DNA of 52,880 nt, taken from assembly GCA_903954185.1 (NCBI GenBank), contig CAJBMM010000008.1, positions 1 to 52,880 on the forward strand, written 5' to 3'. The DNA comes from an uncultured Candidatus Berkelbacteria bacterium (GTDB lineage: Bacteria > Patescibacteriota > UBA1384 > CAJBMM01). The translations under genes were made by a program, and so were the position numbers. Positions 35,806 through 43,880 of the stretch are shown here, piece after piece. Numbering within the stretch: position 1 is the first letter of the stretch; the number at the start of each line of letters is the position of its first letter. Under the pieces are notes generated by a model. It did not search any database, had not been told where the DNA came from, and saw only the letters and a program-made list of their open reading frames with translations.

Positions 35806-36714
35806 GTCTAAATAACGTTCGACGTCAATTGCCGCTTTGCATCCAGCGCCGGCAGCGGTAATAGCTTGGCGGTATTTGAAATCCGATACATCTCCTGCAA
35901 CGTAAACACCTACAACACTTGTTTCAGTCTCATTTTTTGCCACAATATAACCGCCCTTACCTAATTCTATTTGATCTTTAAATAATTCTGTGTTGGGAGT
36001 GTGCCCAATGGCTACAAACACTCCGTCAATATTTTTTTCCTCATTTGCATTCGTAGATCTATTCTTCAAAGTCACCGACTCTAATTTTTCCTCGCCGTTG
36101 AATTTAACAATTTCACTGTTAAATATTATCGATATTTTGGGATTATCAATCGCTCTTTTTTGCATTACTTTACTTGCATTTAATTCCGCATCGCGATGAA
36201 CAACAGTTACACTATTGGCAAATTTTGTTAAAAATGTGGCTTCTTCCATAGCCGAATCACCACCACCAACCACTATTACATCTTTACCCTTAAAAAAGAA
36301 CCCGTCACATGTGGCGCAAGCAGAAATACCTTTACCTTTTAGTTTTTCTTCGCCTTCAACACCCAACCAGCGAGCAGATGCGCCAGTTGCGATTATTATT
36401 GATCTTGCAGAGTACACACTATCAGGGGTAGTTACACTAAAAGGCACATTACCCAAATTTACCGAGGACACTTCGGCATTAATAAAATTTGCCCCAAAGC
36501 GCTTAGCTTGTTTTTCCATATTCTGCATTAGCTCTGGGCCCATTATGCCATCGCTAAATCCTGGAAAATTCTCGACTTCAGTGGTCCAAGTCAGTTGCCC
36601 GCCTGGCACACTGCCAGCAATAACCGCGGTTTTTAAATCTGCACGCGCAGTATAAATGGCTGCCGTAAGCCCAGCTGGGCCCGATCCAATAATTAATACA
36701 TCATATTTATCCAT
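35803..36714 (-). CDS. trxB: Thioredoxin-disulfide reductase
   Basis: FAD/NADPH enzyme that reduces thioredoxin. FAD motif GSGPAGLTAAIYTARA, redox-active CATC pair in SACATCDGFFF, NADPH motif GGGDSAMEEA, and C-terminal GVYVAGDVSDFKYRQAITA. 303 aa from ATG 36714, which has AAAAGGAG 4-5 nt upstream; an in-frame ATG ten codons earlier overlaps that region. A normal low-molecular-weight TrxR length. The stop codon lies in a heptad array. Confidence 0.96.
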   Translation of the reverse strand: MDKYDVLIIGSGPAGLTAAIYTARADLKTAVIAGSVPGGQLTWTTEVENFPGFSDGIMGPELMQNMEKQAKRFGANFINAEVSSVNLGNVPFSVTTPDSVYSARSIIIATGASARWLGVEGEEKLKGKGISACATCDGFFFKGKDVIVVGGGDSAMEEATFLTKFANSVTVVHRDAELNASKVMQKRAIDNPKISIIFNSEIVKFNGEEKLESVTLKNRSTNANEEKNIDGVFVAIGHTPNTELFKDQIELGKGGYIVAKNETETSVVGVYVAGDVSDFKYRQAITAAGAGCKAAIDVERYLD

Positions 36715-36834
36715 AGTGCTCCTTTTCGGTCTTAAGCTTAGCATATTTTTTTAGATTGAATAAGAGCTGAAAGTAGTATATCTTTTAATACAGAACTTAA
36801 TTACTGGTTTAACAATTGCTTAAACCCCATAATT

Positions 36835-36860
36835 GCCATTCCTGCGAAAGCAGGAATGGC
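36835..36860. repeat. Perfect GAAA-capped palindrome between divergent genes
   Basis: GCCATTCCTGC-GAAA-GCAGGAATGGC, an 11-bp perfect stem. It carries the CATTCCTG word of the REP-like family. It lies upstream of both flanking genes, so it is not a plain terminator; it would be a 5' leader hairpin for the coiled-coil gene. Confidence 0.7.
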
Positions 36861-36892
36861 AGAATTAAAAAACATTTAGATGAAAGGAACAC

Positions 36893-37282
36893 ATGGACAT
36901 AGAACAAATAAAACGAAGAATAGAAATTATCGATAAATTACAAAAACAAATTAAAGACGCCAAGGCAATGTTAGCCGATGCATTAGAAAACGATAGCGAA
37001 TACCAAAAAGTAGCCGAAGAAGCTAAAGTGGCAAATAGCAAAAAGAAGCAGCTAAAAGACGAAGTCTTCAATGTTTCTGGCAATAAACAGATCGTTAACG
37101 AGATAAAAGAAAATAGCGAAGAGATTGTTACCTTAAAAGAAATTTTGTCCGAAGAATTGATAGAGTACCGCGAGCAAAACAAGACCGAAACCATAGAAGA
37201 TATTGACGGCAAATTGCGCTACTTCAAGCTCTCAGTTAAGCTGGTAAACAAGCAAGGAGAATTTGATAATCAGCAACAATAA
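36893..37282 (+). CDS. Coiled-coil orphan protein
   Basis: 129 aa, highly charged and almost entirely helical with heptad-type spacing (IKRRIEIIDKLQKQIKDAKAM, then AKVANSKKKQLKDEV), and a short beta-like end (GKLRYFKLSVKLVNKQGEF). AAAGG lies 5-6 nt before the ATG. It has no signal or membrane helix. It is divergent from trxB and convergent with the ACT gene. Function unknown. Confidence 0.75.
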   Translation: MDIEQIKRRIEIIDKLQKQIKDAKAMLADALENDSEYQKVAEEAKVANSKKKQLKDEVFNVSGNKQIVNEIKENSEEIVTLKEILSEELIEYREQNKTETIEDIDGKLRYFKLSVKLVNKQGEFDNQQQ

Positions 37283-37290
37283 TTAAGTTA

Positions 37291-37707
37291 TTATTTTTTT
37301 ACATCTTGCGTGGGCTCTTGTCGCAATCCAAGTTCTAACAGTGCCTTTAGCGCGTCTTCACGTTTGTCACTTCGCACTAAAATATAGTCTTTCGAAAACG
37401 TAGAAACAATTAAAATATTCATTCCTTTAGATGCAATTACTTTCGTAATTTCCGCAAGAAACCCAACACAGTAGAATGGGACTAATACGTTAAGCGCAAT
37501 TAAAGAATATTCATCTTTATTCTTTGCTTCAAAGTCCAAGCCATCAATATGGCTTTTTTCTAACACGACTGTTATCTCGTCATTATCTACAGTGAGAGCA
37601 AAAAATTTTACGTCAATAGGTATTTTATTTGTTTTGGCATAGATATAAGACCCAGAGTAAGCTTCGAATGTACTCGAACTAATTATCTTTTGTAAATTAT
37701 ATTGCAT
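37291..37707 (-). CDS. ACT-domain protein (CASTOR/ACT_7-like)
   Basis: 138 aa. N-terminal strand region (YSGSYIYAKTNKIPIDVKFFALTVDNDEITVVLE), then an ACT domain with LIALNVLVPFYCVGFLAEITKVIASKGMNILIVSTFSKDYILV, the amino-acid-sensing pattern. Overlaps the ITPase gene by 11 nt. Likely ligand-responsive; ligand and partner unknown. Confidence 0.8.
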   Translation of the reverse strand: MQYNLQKIISSSTFEAYSGSYIYAKTNKIPIDVKFFALTVDNDEITVVLEKSHIDGLDFEAKNKDEYSLIALNVLVPFYCVGFLAEITKVIASKGMNILIVSTFSKDYILVRSDKREDALKALLELGLRQEPTQDVKK

Positions 37708-38245
37708 GTAAATAATCCGCCAACTTTTCTATTGCTTCTTTGCGCATGGTTGATAGGTCCATTTCTGATTGAGTCATCTCTGCGCGGGTTTTATTATAAC
37801 CATGGGGAATAAATACTGCATCCCAGCCAAAGCCATCTTTTCCCCGCGGCTCGCGGCTTATTAAACCTGCTTTTGACCCCGTGAATGTTTTAACCCCATC
37901 ATTGTCACAATATCCAAATACAACTTCTGTAACTGCATTTCGCGTAGCACTCACATCGGTAAATCGACAAATACCCTCGTTGCCGATACTTTCAAAAAAC
38001 CACTTAACCAATGGGCCGGGCAAACCACCCATTCCTTCGATGGTTAAAGATGCATCTTCTACTATCACTGGTTTTTTAACTAGCTCAAATGCTTTCTTTG
38101 CTTTATCGATTACAATTTCTTCCAAATTAAGCGATTGGATTTCGTCAATATCCAATTTTTTGTGCTCTATTTCTATACCAAGCTGCCTACTTAAATAATC
38201 AGTCTTTGCGGAATTGCCAGTTACAAAATATATCTTAACCACCAT
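37697..38245 (-). CDS. Non-canonical purine NTP pyrophosphatase (RdgB/HAM1)
   Basis: 182 aa. It hydrolyses ITP, dITP or XTP to keep them out of nucleic acids. Seen: FVTGNSAKTDYL at the N-terminus, VIVEDASLTIE, GLPGPLVKWFF, and SREPRGKDGFGWDAVFIP with EMDLSTMRKEA, the HAM1 set. Overlaps the upstream gene by 11 nt and the ACT gene by 11 nt, one transcript of three. Confidence 0.92.
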   Translation of the reverse strand: MVVKIYFVTGNSAKTDYLSRQLGIEIEHKKLDIDEIQSLNLEEIVIDKAKKAFELVKKPVIVEDASLTIEGMGGLPGPLVKWFFESIGNEGICRFTDVSATRNAVTEVVFGYCDNDGVKTFTGSKAGLISREPRGKDGFGWDAVFIPHGYNKTRAEMTQSEMDLSTMRKEAIEKLADYLHAI

Positions 38246-38576
38246 GACGTTTTTCTCTATCTAATTCATATCTGTTATTAAAATTTGAATCTGTTTTTAT
38301 GCGATAAAAATGCCACACCAGGTCTGTAGGCGAGCAAACAACAAGCAACCTTAGCTCCGAATTCCAATGGAACGAGCCCTTGCTCCCTTGTACAAATTTA
38401 AGGGTCATTCGTAAATACTCTGCAATATGCTTTATATCAGGATCAGTCGAATCAACCAGATCACTCCAAGCAATTTCAGATTCGGTGTCGGTATTTTCTA
38501 AGATAAGCCCCTGTGAAGTTAATTCCACCGGTGATACTTGTAGTTCTTTTTGACTCTGCATTCCCTCATTTTTCAT
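38235..38576 (-). CDS. Unidentified 113-aa protein
   Basis: Family not recognised. Mostly polar, with hydrophobic strands LRLLVVCSPTDLVWHFYRI near 76-94 and a WSDLVDSTDPDIKHIAEYLR helix around 37-56; no membrane segment. It starts the three-gene unit with the ITPase and the ACT protein (overlap of 11 nt). The ATG has only a weak AAGAG upstream. Confidence 0.6.
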   Translation of the reverse strand: MKNEGMQSQKELQVSPVELTSQGLILENTDTESEIAWSDLVDSTDPDIKHIAEYLRMTLKFVQGSKGSFHWNSELRLLVVCSPTDLVWHFYRIKTDSNFNNRYELDREKRHGG

Positions 38577-38638
38577 ATCAACTCTTGCTTTCTTATCATA
38601 TATACAGACAACGGCACATAATATTGCTTATATATAAA

Positions 38639-39114
38639 CTAGTTAATATTTTTACTTAAATGTTTCTTGAGCAGACTAACTTCATCCCTTGTCTGTGAAT
38701 GCAGGGGGCTTGGAAGTTTATCAAGTGAAAACCAACCAATTTCATCAATTTTCTCTGGTTCATTATTTTTAACTTTTGTGGGATCTACCAAAACCCAATG
38801 TACATTTTTATCCAGTGGGTTGTTTGCCCCCTGTGTACTCGCAACACATTATCGGTTGTAATATATTAAATTTCGATTGGCACCACGCCATATTCTTCTT
38901 CAACCTCACGTTTTACGGTTTCTTCGAACGTTTCGCCAAATTCCATAGACCCGCCACCACAATCCCAACAGCCCTGCTCATCGCGACAATTTTTACTACG
39001 ACAATGCATTAACACCCGATTATCTTTATCGTGGCACCAAAACGCACAAGTTACACCAATAAAATCAAGGCCTCATTTACTATCATGAATTGAGTTTGTA
39101 GCTTTATTTTCCAT
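38639..39114 (-). pseudogene. Broken NUDIX hydrolase
   Basis: Reading the minus strand gives a clear NUDIX: FIGVTCAFWCHDKDNRV, the Nudix box GGSMEFGETFEETVKREVEE plus EYGV, then YITTDNVLRVHRGQTTHW, and after a frame change WVLVDPTKVKNNEPEKIDEI and the SPLHSQTRDEV end, stop at 38639. Three lesions are seen: in-frame TGA at codon 14, in-frame TAA after VPIEI, and a frameshift between THW and the next strand. The putative ATG lies inside the secA end. All family parts remain, so decay is recent. Confidence 0.85.
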
Positions 39115-41857
39115 GGCATTTTTTATACTTTTTACCGCTACCACACGGACATAAATCATTACGGCCAACTTTTTGACCAGCTGGCGATTTTGTATCGCGA
39201 TGCGACGCTTCTTCAGACATCATTTGCTGCACTTTAGATTCTTTTGCTGCTACCTTTTTAGCTTTAAACTCTTCAAATCCTCCGCCACTCTCTTCTTCTT
39301 TGGCACCCTTTAAAATCACTTTTTCTTTAACTTGTGGCTGAGCAGCTACTTCTACACGAAAGATAGATTCGATAACCATGTTATCTACCGCTTCTAATAG
39401 GCGCTGAAACATTAGGTAGGCTTCTTGTTTGTAAGCAACCAAAGGATCGTACTGACCATACCCTCTTAACCCAATTCCATCCCTCAAGCGGTCCATGGCG
39501 GTTAAATGGTCTACCCACATCATATCTATGGCACGCAGATGTACAGCCCTCTCTAGCATTCGCATTACATCTACACCAATTCCTGCTTCTTTTTCATCGT
39601 AGAGTTTTTGCACAAATTCACTCATGGCCTGAAATTCTGGCTTTACATCTGCCAACTTTACACCTAAATATCTTTGCACTTCATCTTTAGCCTTACCCAT
39701 ATCACCATCTCCATCTATGTATGAGTTAAGAATTAAACGAATCTTTTCGTCAATCTTAGCCAACGCTTGATTCTTAAGATATTTATTATTTACATCTTGT
39801 TCTGATAATTTGAGAATTCGACGGCGACGGCGATAAATTACTTCACGATGCTTGTTCATCACGTCGTCATATTCAACCAAATGCTTGCGAATATCAAAAT
39901 TATGGCCCTCTACTTTTTTTTGCGCGCCCTCAATAGCGCGACTAATCATCTTGTGTTCGATTGGCTGATCTTCAGGCAATTTTAATGCAGTCATAATATT
40001 TTTCATGCGATCGCCACCAAAAATACGCATCAAATCATCTTCCATTGACACATAAAACTGGGTCGATCCTGCATCGCCCTGACGCGCAGTTCTACCACGC
40101 AATTGATTATCTATGCGACGAGATTCATGGCGCTCGGTGCCAATAACATGCAAACCACCCAACTCTGCCACACCATCACCCAATTTAATATCTGTTCCAC
40201 GTCCTGCCATGTTAGTGGCCACTGTTACTGCACCGCGTTGACCAGCTTTTAGCACCACATGAGCTTCTTTTTCGTGATTTTTTGCATTCAATAACTCGTG
40301 TTTTACACCCGCACGCTTTAAAATTTGTGACAAATATTCGTTTTTTTCAATCGAGATAGTTCCGATTAATACTGGCTGTCCTTTTTTATTACATTCAACC
40401 ACATCTCTCACAACGGCATCAAATTTGCCCTTTTCGGACTTATAAATTTGATCTGGATCATCTTGACGTTGATTTACCTTATTAGTCGGAACCTCTACAA
40501 CTTCTAGTTTGTAAATCTTATGAAATTCCTCGGCTTCGGTAGCTGCTGTACCAGTCATACCTGCCAATTTTTGATAAAGTCTAAATAAATTTTGAAAAGA
40601 TATTGTAGCCAGTGTTAAAGATTCCCGCTGAACCTCCACTCCTTCTTTTGCTTCTATAGCTTGATGCAGACCTTCCGAATACCGGCGGCCAGGCATAAGT
40701 CGGCCAGTAAACTCATCAACAATAATAACTTCTCCGTCTTTTACAACATAATCTTTATCTTTTTGAAAAAGTGCTCGGGCTTTTAAAGCTTCTTCTAAAT
40801 AATGAACTAAATCCATGCCTTGTTCGTAAATATTTTTAACCCCAAGTAGGGTTTCCATTTTAGTTATACCCTCATCGGTCAAAGTCACGGCTTTCATTTT
40901 TTCGTCAACCGCATAATCTTTTTCTACTTCTAATTTCGGTACTAATTTGGCAAATCTTTGATATTCTGATGCCGATTCCTCTGCAGGAGCAGAAATTATT
41001 AACGGAGTTCTTGCCTCGTCAATTAAGATAGAATCTACCTCGTCAACAATGGCATAATGCAATTCTCGCTGTACTAGTTGAGTTGGATCTTGGGCCATAT
41101 TATCACGTAAAAAATCAAAGCCAAACTCATTATTCGTACCATAGGTAATATCGGCCGCATAAGCTTCTTTGCGAGTAACTGGCACTAAAGGCGAATCGTC
41201 AGAAGTGTATACCAAACCCTCTTCTTCGGCACTAGCTTGATTCTCTTTATCCAACTTTTTCTTGGCTGCAATATCATATATCAACGATTCTTCATGCCCA
41301 ATTGCCGCAACAGATAACCCTAAATAATCGTAAACCTTACCCATCCAAGAGGCATCACGTTTTGATAAATAATCGTTAACTGTTATAACATGCACCCCTT
41401 TGCCAGTTAGCGCGTTAAGAGTTACCGAAAGCGTAGCTACTAATGTCTTGCCCTCGCCTGTGCGCATTTCGGCGATTTTTCCTTGATGCATAATAATGGC
41501 ACCCATCATTTGCACATCAAAATGACGCTCCCCGATGGTTTTTTGCGCAGCCAATCTTACTAAAGCAAAAACTTCTGGCAAAAAACGTCTTAAAGACTCA
41601 TCCTCCACCTTTCTAACATGCTCTTTTTGCCATTTTTCCAAATCTTCTTCAGTCGCTTGCTCACCGCTCAAAACATCTTTAGAGGTAAGATCGGCAATTT
41701 CTTTTTGAATTTCTGCCTTAATTTCGGCAATCCGCGCCCGCACTTGCTCTTTGGTTAAACCTTTTAAAGTTTCTTCCAAACTATTAATATCATCCACCAA
41801 TGGGCGAATTTTATTAATCTCTTTTAAATTTAAATCCCCGAATAATCCAAATATCAT
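39104..41857 (-). CDS. secA: Preprotein translocase ATPase SecA
   Basis: Motor that drives secreted proteins through SecYEG. Seen: Walker A MRTGEGKTLVATL near 100, DEAD box VDEVDSILIDEARTPLI, NMAGRGTDIKLGDGV, RRIDNQLRGRTARQGD, and the C-terminal zinc finger CPCGSGKKYKKCHG. 917 aa. Compared with E. coli, about 30 extra residues (KKKLDKENQASAEEEG, then DDSPLVPVTR) stand before the conserved AYAADITYGTNNEFGFD. No strong Shine-Dalgarno (AAGTGAG). Upstream (41888-42034) lies a REP-like cluster. Confidence 0.97.
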   Translation of the reverse strand: MIFGLFGDLNLKEINKIRPLVDDINSLEETLKGLTKEQVRARIAEIKAEIQKEIADLTSKDVLSGEQATEEDLEKWQKEHVRKVEDESLRRFLPEVFALVRLAAQKTIGERHFDVQMMGAIIMHQGKIAEMRTGEGKTLVATLSVTLNALTGKGVHVITVNDYLSKRDASWMGKVYDYLGLSVAAIGHEESLIYDIAAKKKLDKENQASAEEEGLVYTSDDSPLVPVTRKEAYAADITYGTNNEFGFDFLRDNMAQDPTQLVQRELHYAIVDEVDSILIDEARTPLIISAPAEESASEYQRFAKLVPKLEVEKDYAVDEKMKAVTLTDEGITKMETLLGVKNIYEQGMDLVHYLEEALKARALFQKDKDYVVKDGEVIIVDEFTGRLMPGRRYSEGLHQAIEAKEGVEVQRESLTLATISFQNLFRLYQKLAGMTGTAATEAEEFHKIYKLEVVEVPTNKVNQRQDDPDQIYKSEKGKFDAVVRDVVECNKKGQPVLIGTISIEKNEYLSQILKRAGVKHELLNAKNHEKEAHVVLKAGQRGAVTVATNMAGRGTDIKLGDGVAELGGLHVIGTERHESRRIDNQLRGRTARQGDAGSTQFYVSMEDDLMRIFGGDRMKNIMTALKLPEDQPIEHKMISRAIEGAQKKVEGHNFDIRKHLVEYDDVMNKHREVIYRRRRRILKLSEQDVNNKYLKNQALAKIDEKIRLILNSYIDGDGDMGKAKDEVQRYLGVKLADVKPEFQAMSEFVQKLYDEKEAGIGVDVMRMLERAVHLRAIDMMWVDHLTAMDRLRDGIGLRGYGQYDPLVAYKQEAYLMFQRLLEAVDNMVIESIFRVEVAAQPQVKEKVILKGAKEEESGGGFEEFKAKKVAAKESKVQQMMSEEASHRDTKSPAGQKVGRNDLCPCGSGKKYKKCHGK

Positions 41858-41887
41858 ATAAACTCACTTTTTATTTTTAAATTTTTG

Positions 41888-42034
41888 TCATCCTGAGCCC
41901 CGCGAAGGATCTCTTTAGGCTTGTCATCTCGAGTATGGCGAGAGATCCCGTCAGCTTCGGTCAAAGCGAGATCTCTCACCCCGCTTAGCGAGGTATTCGA
42001 GACGCTTTGCGTTTCGCCGAGCTCGAAATGACAT
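41888..42034. repeat. Cluster of REP-like palindromes upstream of secA
   Basis: TGTCATCCTGAG with CGAAGGATCTC, then TGTCATCTCGAG with GAGAGATCCCG and GCGAGATCTCTC, then CGAGCTCGAAATGACA in inverse. Several short stems nest. The 41858-42164 gap (307 nt) otherwise holds only the mini-gene promoter. Confidence 0.7.
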
Positions 42035-42074
42035 CCAATAAATTAAAGTGTACCCACCTCAGCGTCTGTATTAC

Positions 42075-42102
42075 TTGACTTTATGCTTTATTAAAGTATA
42101 AT
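42075..42102 (+). promoter_or_regulatory. Promoter of the 95-aa mini-gene
   Basis: TTGACT (42075-42080), a 16-nt spacer and TATAAT (42097-42102), about 55 nt before the start codon. Confidence 0.78.
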
Positions 42103-42164
42103 TCCAATCAGCTGCTAGCCTTAAGAATACACTACTCGGAACTTCGCTTCAAGGAGGAGCGCTC

Positions 42165-42452
42165 ATGCGCATAATAGGCATTGAAAATGGATGCGATGTC
42201 AACTACGACGTATCATCCATCGCTACACTTTGCTGGCATGATAATCCAAGACTCGATGGAATATGGGAGGCGTTCTACTCTGGCGTCTTTGCCTTTACCG
42301 CGGGATGCAAAATCTGGCTGGCCACGTTCCAAGGCCACTATGGCGATGAAGCACGCGAGCCAGCCACACGCCTAGTCGCAGCCATCACTGCGGCAGCAGC
42401 GAATGGAGACAAGTTTTTCGATGTTGATGCTTGGAAAAGGGAGAACCGCTAG
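42165..42452 (+). CDS. 95-aa orphan mini-protein, GC-rich
   Basis: Family not recognised. AAGGAGGAG lies 6 nt before the ATG. Two possible strands (MRIIGIENG, YDVSSIATLCW), a middle with aromatic residues (GIWEAFYSGVFAFTAGCKIW), an Ala-rich helix (ATRLVAAITAAAANG) and a charged end (DAWKRENR). Three Cys (10, 23 and 48). No signal peptide. Own promoter and a 12-bp terminator; GC-rich compared with secA and serS. Confidence 0.72.
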   Translation: MRIIGIENGCDVNYDVSSIATLCWHDNPRLDGIWEAFYSGVFAFTAGCKIWLATFQGHYGDEAREPATRLVAAITAAAANGDKFFDVDAWKRENR

Positions 42453-42475
42453 CCAAAAGCGAGTCATCTGCTACG

Positions 42476-42503
42476 GGCGTCGGGAGCATCCGCTTCCGGC
42501 GCC
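42476..42503 (+). terminator. Terminator of the 95-aa mini-gene
   Basis: GGCGTCGGGAGC pairs with GCTTCCGGCGCC (two G-U pairs) around ATCC, followed by TTCGACTTTTATTTT. It sits just before the end of the convergent serS. Confidence 0.85.
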
Positions 42504-42511
42504 TTCGACTT

Positions 42512-43762
42512 TTATTTTATAAGATCAAAGCCACAATATGGCACAAGCACTTTAGGGATGACAATCGAGCCATCTTTATTTTGATTATTTTCTAAAATAG
42601 CTATTAATGGCCGCTCAGAAAACACAGTTCCGTTAATCGTAGCAACAAACTTTGTTCCTGCAGAGCTGCGATATTTAATGTTCATACGCCTAGACTGAAA
42701 CTCGGTGCAATTACTGCAACTATGTGTTTCACGATACTCATTTTGACCAGCCATCCATGCCTCTATATCCCACTTTTTGGCTGCCGAAGCACCTAAATCA
42801 CCCACGCAAATATCTACCACCCTATATGGTATTTCTAATTTTTGCATTAATTCTTCTTCTATTTGACGAATAAATAAGTGCTCTTCTTCAGCCTTTTCGG
42901 GTTCAACAAAACTAAACATCTCTAGTTTTTGAAATTGATGCATTCTAATCATGCCTTTAACATCTTTACCGTAGCTTCCGGCTTCGCGTCTAAAACAGCT
43001 AGAATATCCCACATAACGTAACGGTAATTTATCAGCATTTATGGTTTGATTGGCATGAAGCGCTAAAAGTGGCTGCTCGGCCGTTCCTGCCAAATATAAA
43101 TCATCTTGCGTGTGATATATTTCATCTTCGCCTTGTTGCAGATAGCCAGCCGCTTCCATCACTTCTTTTTTCAACAATATTGGCGGTAGCACTGGCACAA
43201 AACCCTTTTTTACCACCTCATCTAAGCCAAAACGCATCAACGCAAAATCTAGTATCGCTAATTTATTTTTTAAATAAACAAAGCGCGATCCAGAAGCAGC
43301 AGACGCGGCATCAAAATCGATTAAGTCGTGTAATTTCGCTAATTCTATATGATCTTTAGGGATAAAATCTAACTTTTTAACGTCACCTTTCTCATATATA
43401 GTTTTATTATTTTTATCCGATGCACCATCGATAACATCATCTAAGGGTAAATTGGGCAATTGCATTATAGCTTTGCGCAAATCTGCATCCATCTCTTCTA
43501 AACGTGGCTTAATTTTATCCACTTCGGCCCCAACTTGCGAAGCCTCGGTGACTAAGTCCAACTTTTTTTGACCAAACTCTTTAGAAATTTCTTTGGATAA
43601 CAAATTTAATCGAGATTGAAATGCTTCACACTCAGTTTGCAATGCTCTTTTTTGCTTATCTAATCTTTTTACTTCATCAATTGATTCGGGATTAACACCT
43701 TTTCTAGCAATGCGTCTTTTTACATCCTCGGTATTGTTACGAATTAGTTCTATATCAATCAT
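42512..43762 (-). CDS. serS: Seryl-tRNA synthetase
   Basis: Class II synthetase, 416 aa. N-terminal coiled-coil arm at about 28-100 (KRALQTECEAFQSRLNLLSK). Motif 2 YSSCFRREAGSYGKDVKGMI with HQFQKLEMFSF, and motif 3 near the C-terminus (NGTVFSERPLIAILE). The tRNA arm is of normal length. Lies downstream of lysS with a heptad repeat before its start; there is no clear Shine-Dalgarno. Confidence 0.96.
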   Translation of the reverse strand: MIDIELIRNNTEDVKRRIARKGVNPESIDEVKRLDKQKRALQTECEAFQSRLNLLSKEISKEFGQKKLDLVTEASQVGAEVDKIKPRLEEMDADLRKAIMQLPNLPLDDVIDGASDKNNKTIYEKGDVKKLDFIPKDHIELAKLHDLIDFDAASAASGSRFVYLKNKLAILDFALMRFGLDEVVKKGFVPVLPPILLKKEVMEAAGYLQQGEDEIYHTQDDLYLAGTAEQPLLALHANQTINADKLPLRYVGYSSCFRREAGSYGKDVKGMIRMHQFQKLEMFSFVEPEKAEEEHLFIRQIEEELMQKLEIPYRVVDICVGDLGASAAKKWDIEAWMAGQNEYRETHSCSNCTEFQSRRMNIKYRSSAGTKFVATINGTVFSERPLIAILENNQNKDGSIVIPKVLVPYCGFDLIK

Positions 43763-43776
43763 GGTAAGCCTAGTCG

Positions 43777-43797
43777 TTAGTTATTAGTTATTAGTAA
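43777..43797. repeat. TTAGTTA heptad repeat before serS
   Basis: TTAGTTA-TTAGTTA-TTAGTAA, exact 7-nt period, 15 nt upstream of the serS start codon. Confidence 0.7.
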
Positions 43798-43828
43798 ATA
43801 GCCAATCTGATTTATAACCAGATATTCC

Positions 43829-43880
43829 TTAATTTTGCACCTGTAGTGAGCCTGTCGAACCTATTTTGGATTTTGCATTC
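43829..43880. repeat. Composite repeat forming the lysS 3' end
   Basis: Heptads ATTTTGG-ATTTTGC (43863-43876) lie beside AGTGAGCCTGTCGAAC (43845-43860), then TTTTGCAC up to the stop. It encodes the LysS tail. Confidence 0.65.

Noticed and set aside
38639-39114. TGA in the NUDIX frame as a sign of recoded TGA
   Set aside because: The gene has two further lesions, and htpX and a mini-gene end with TGA as a stop, so the standard bacterial code fits.
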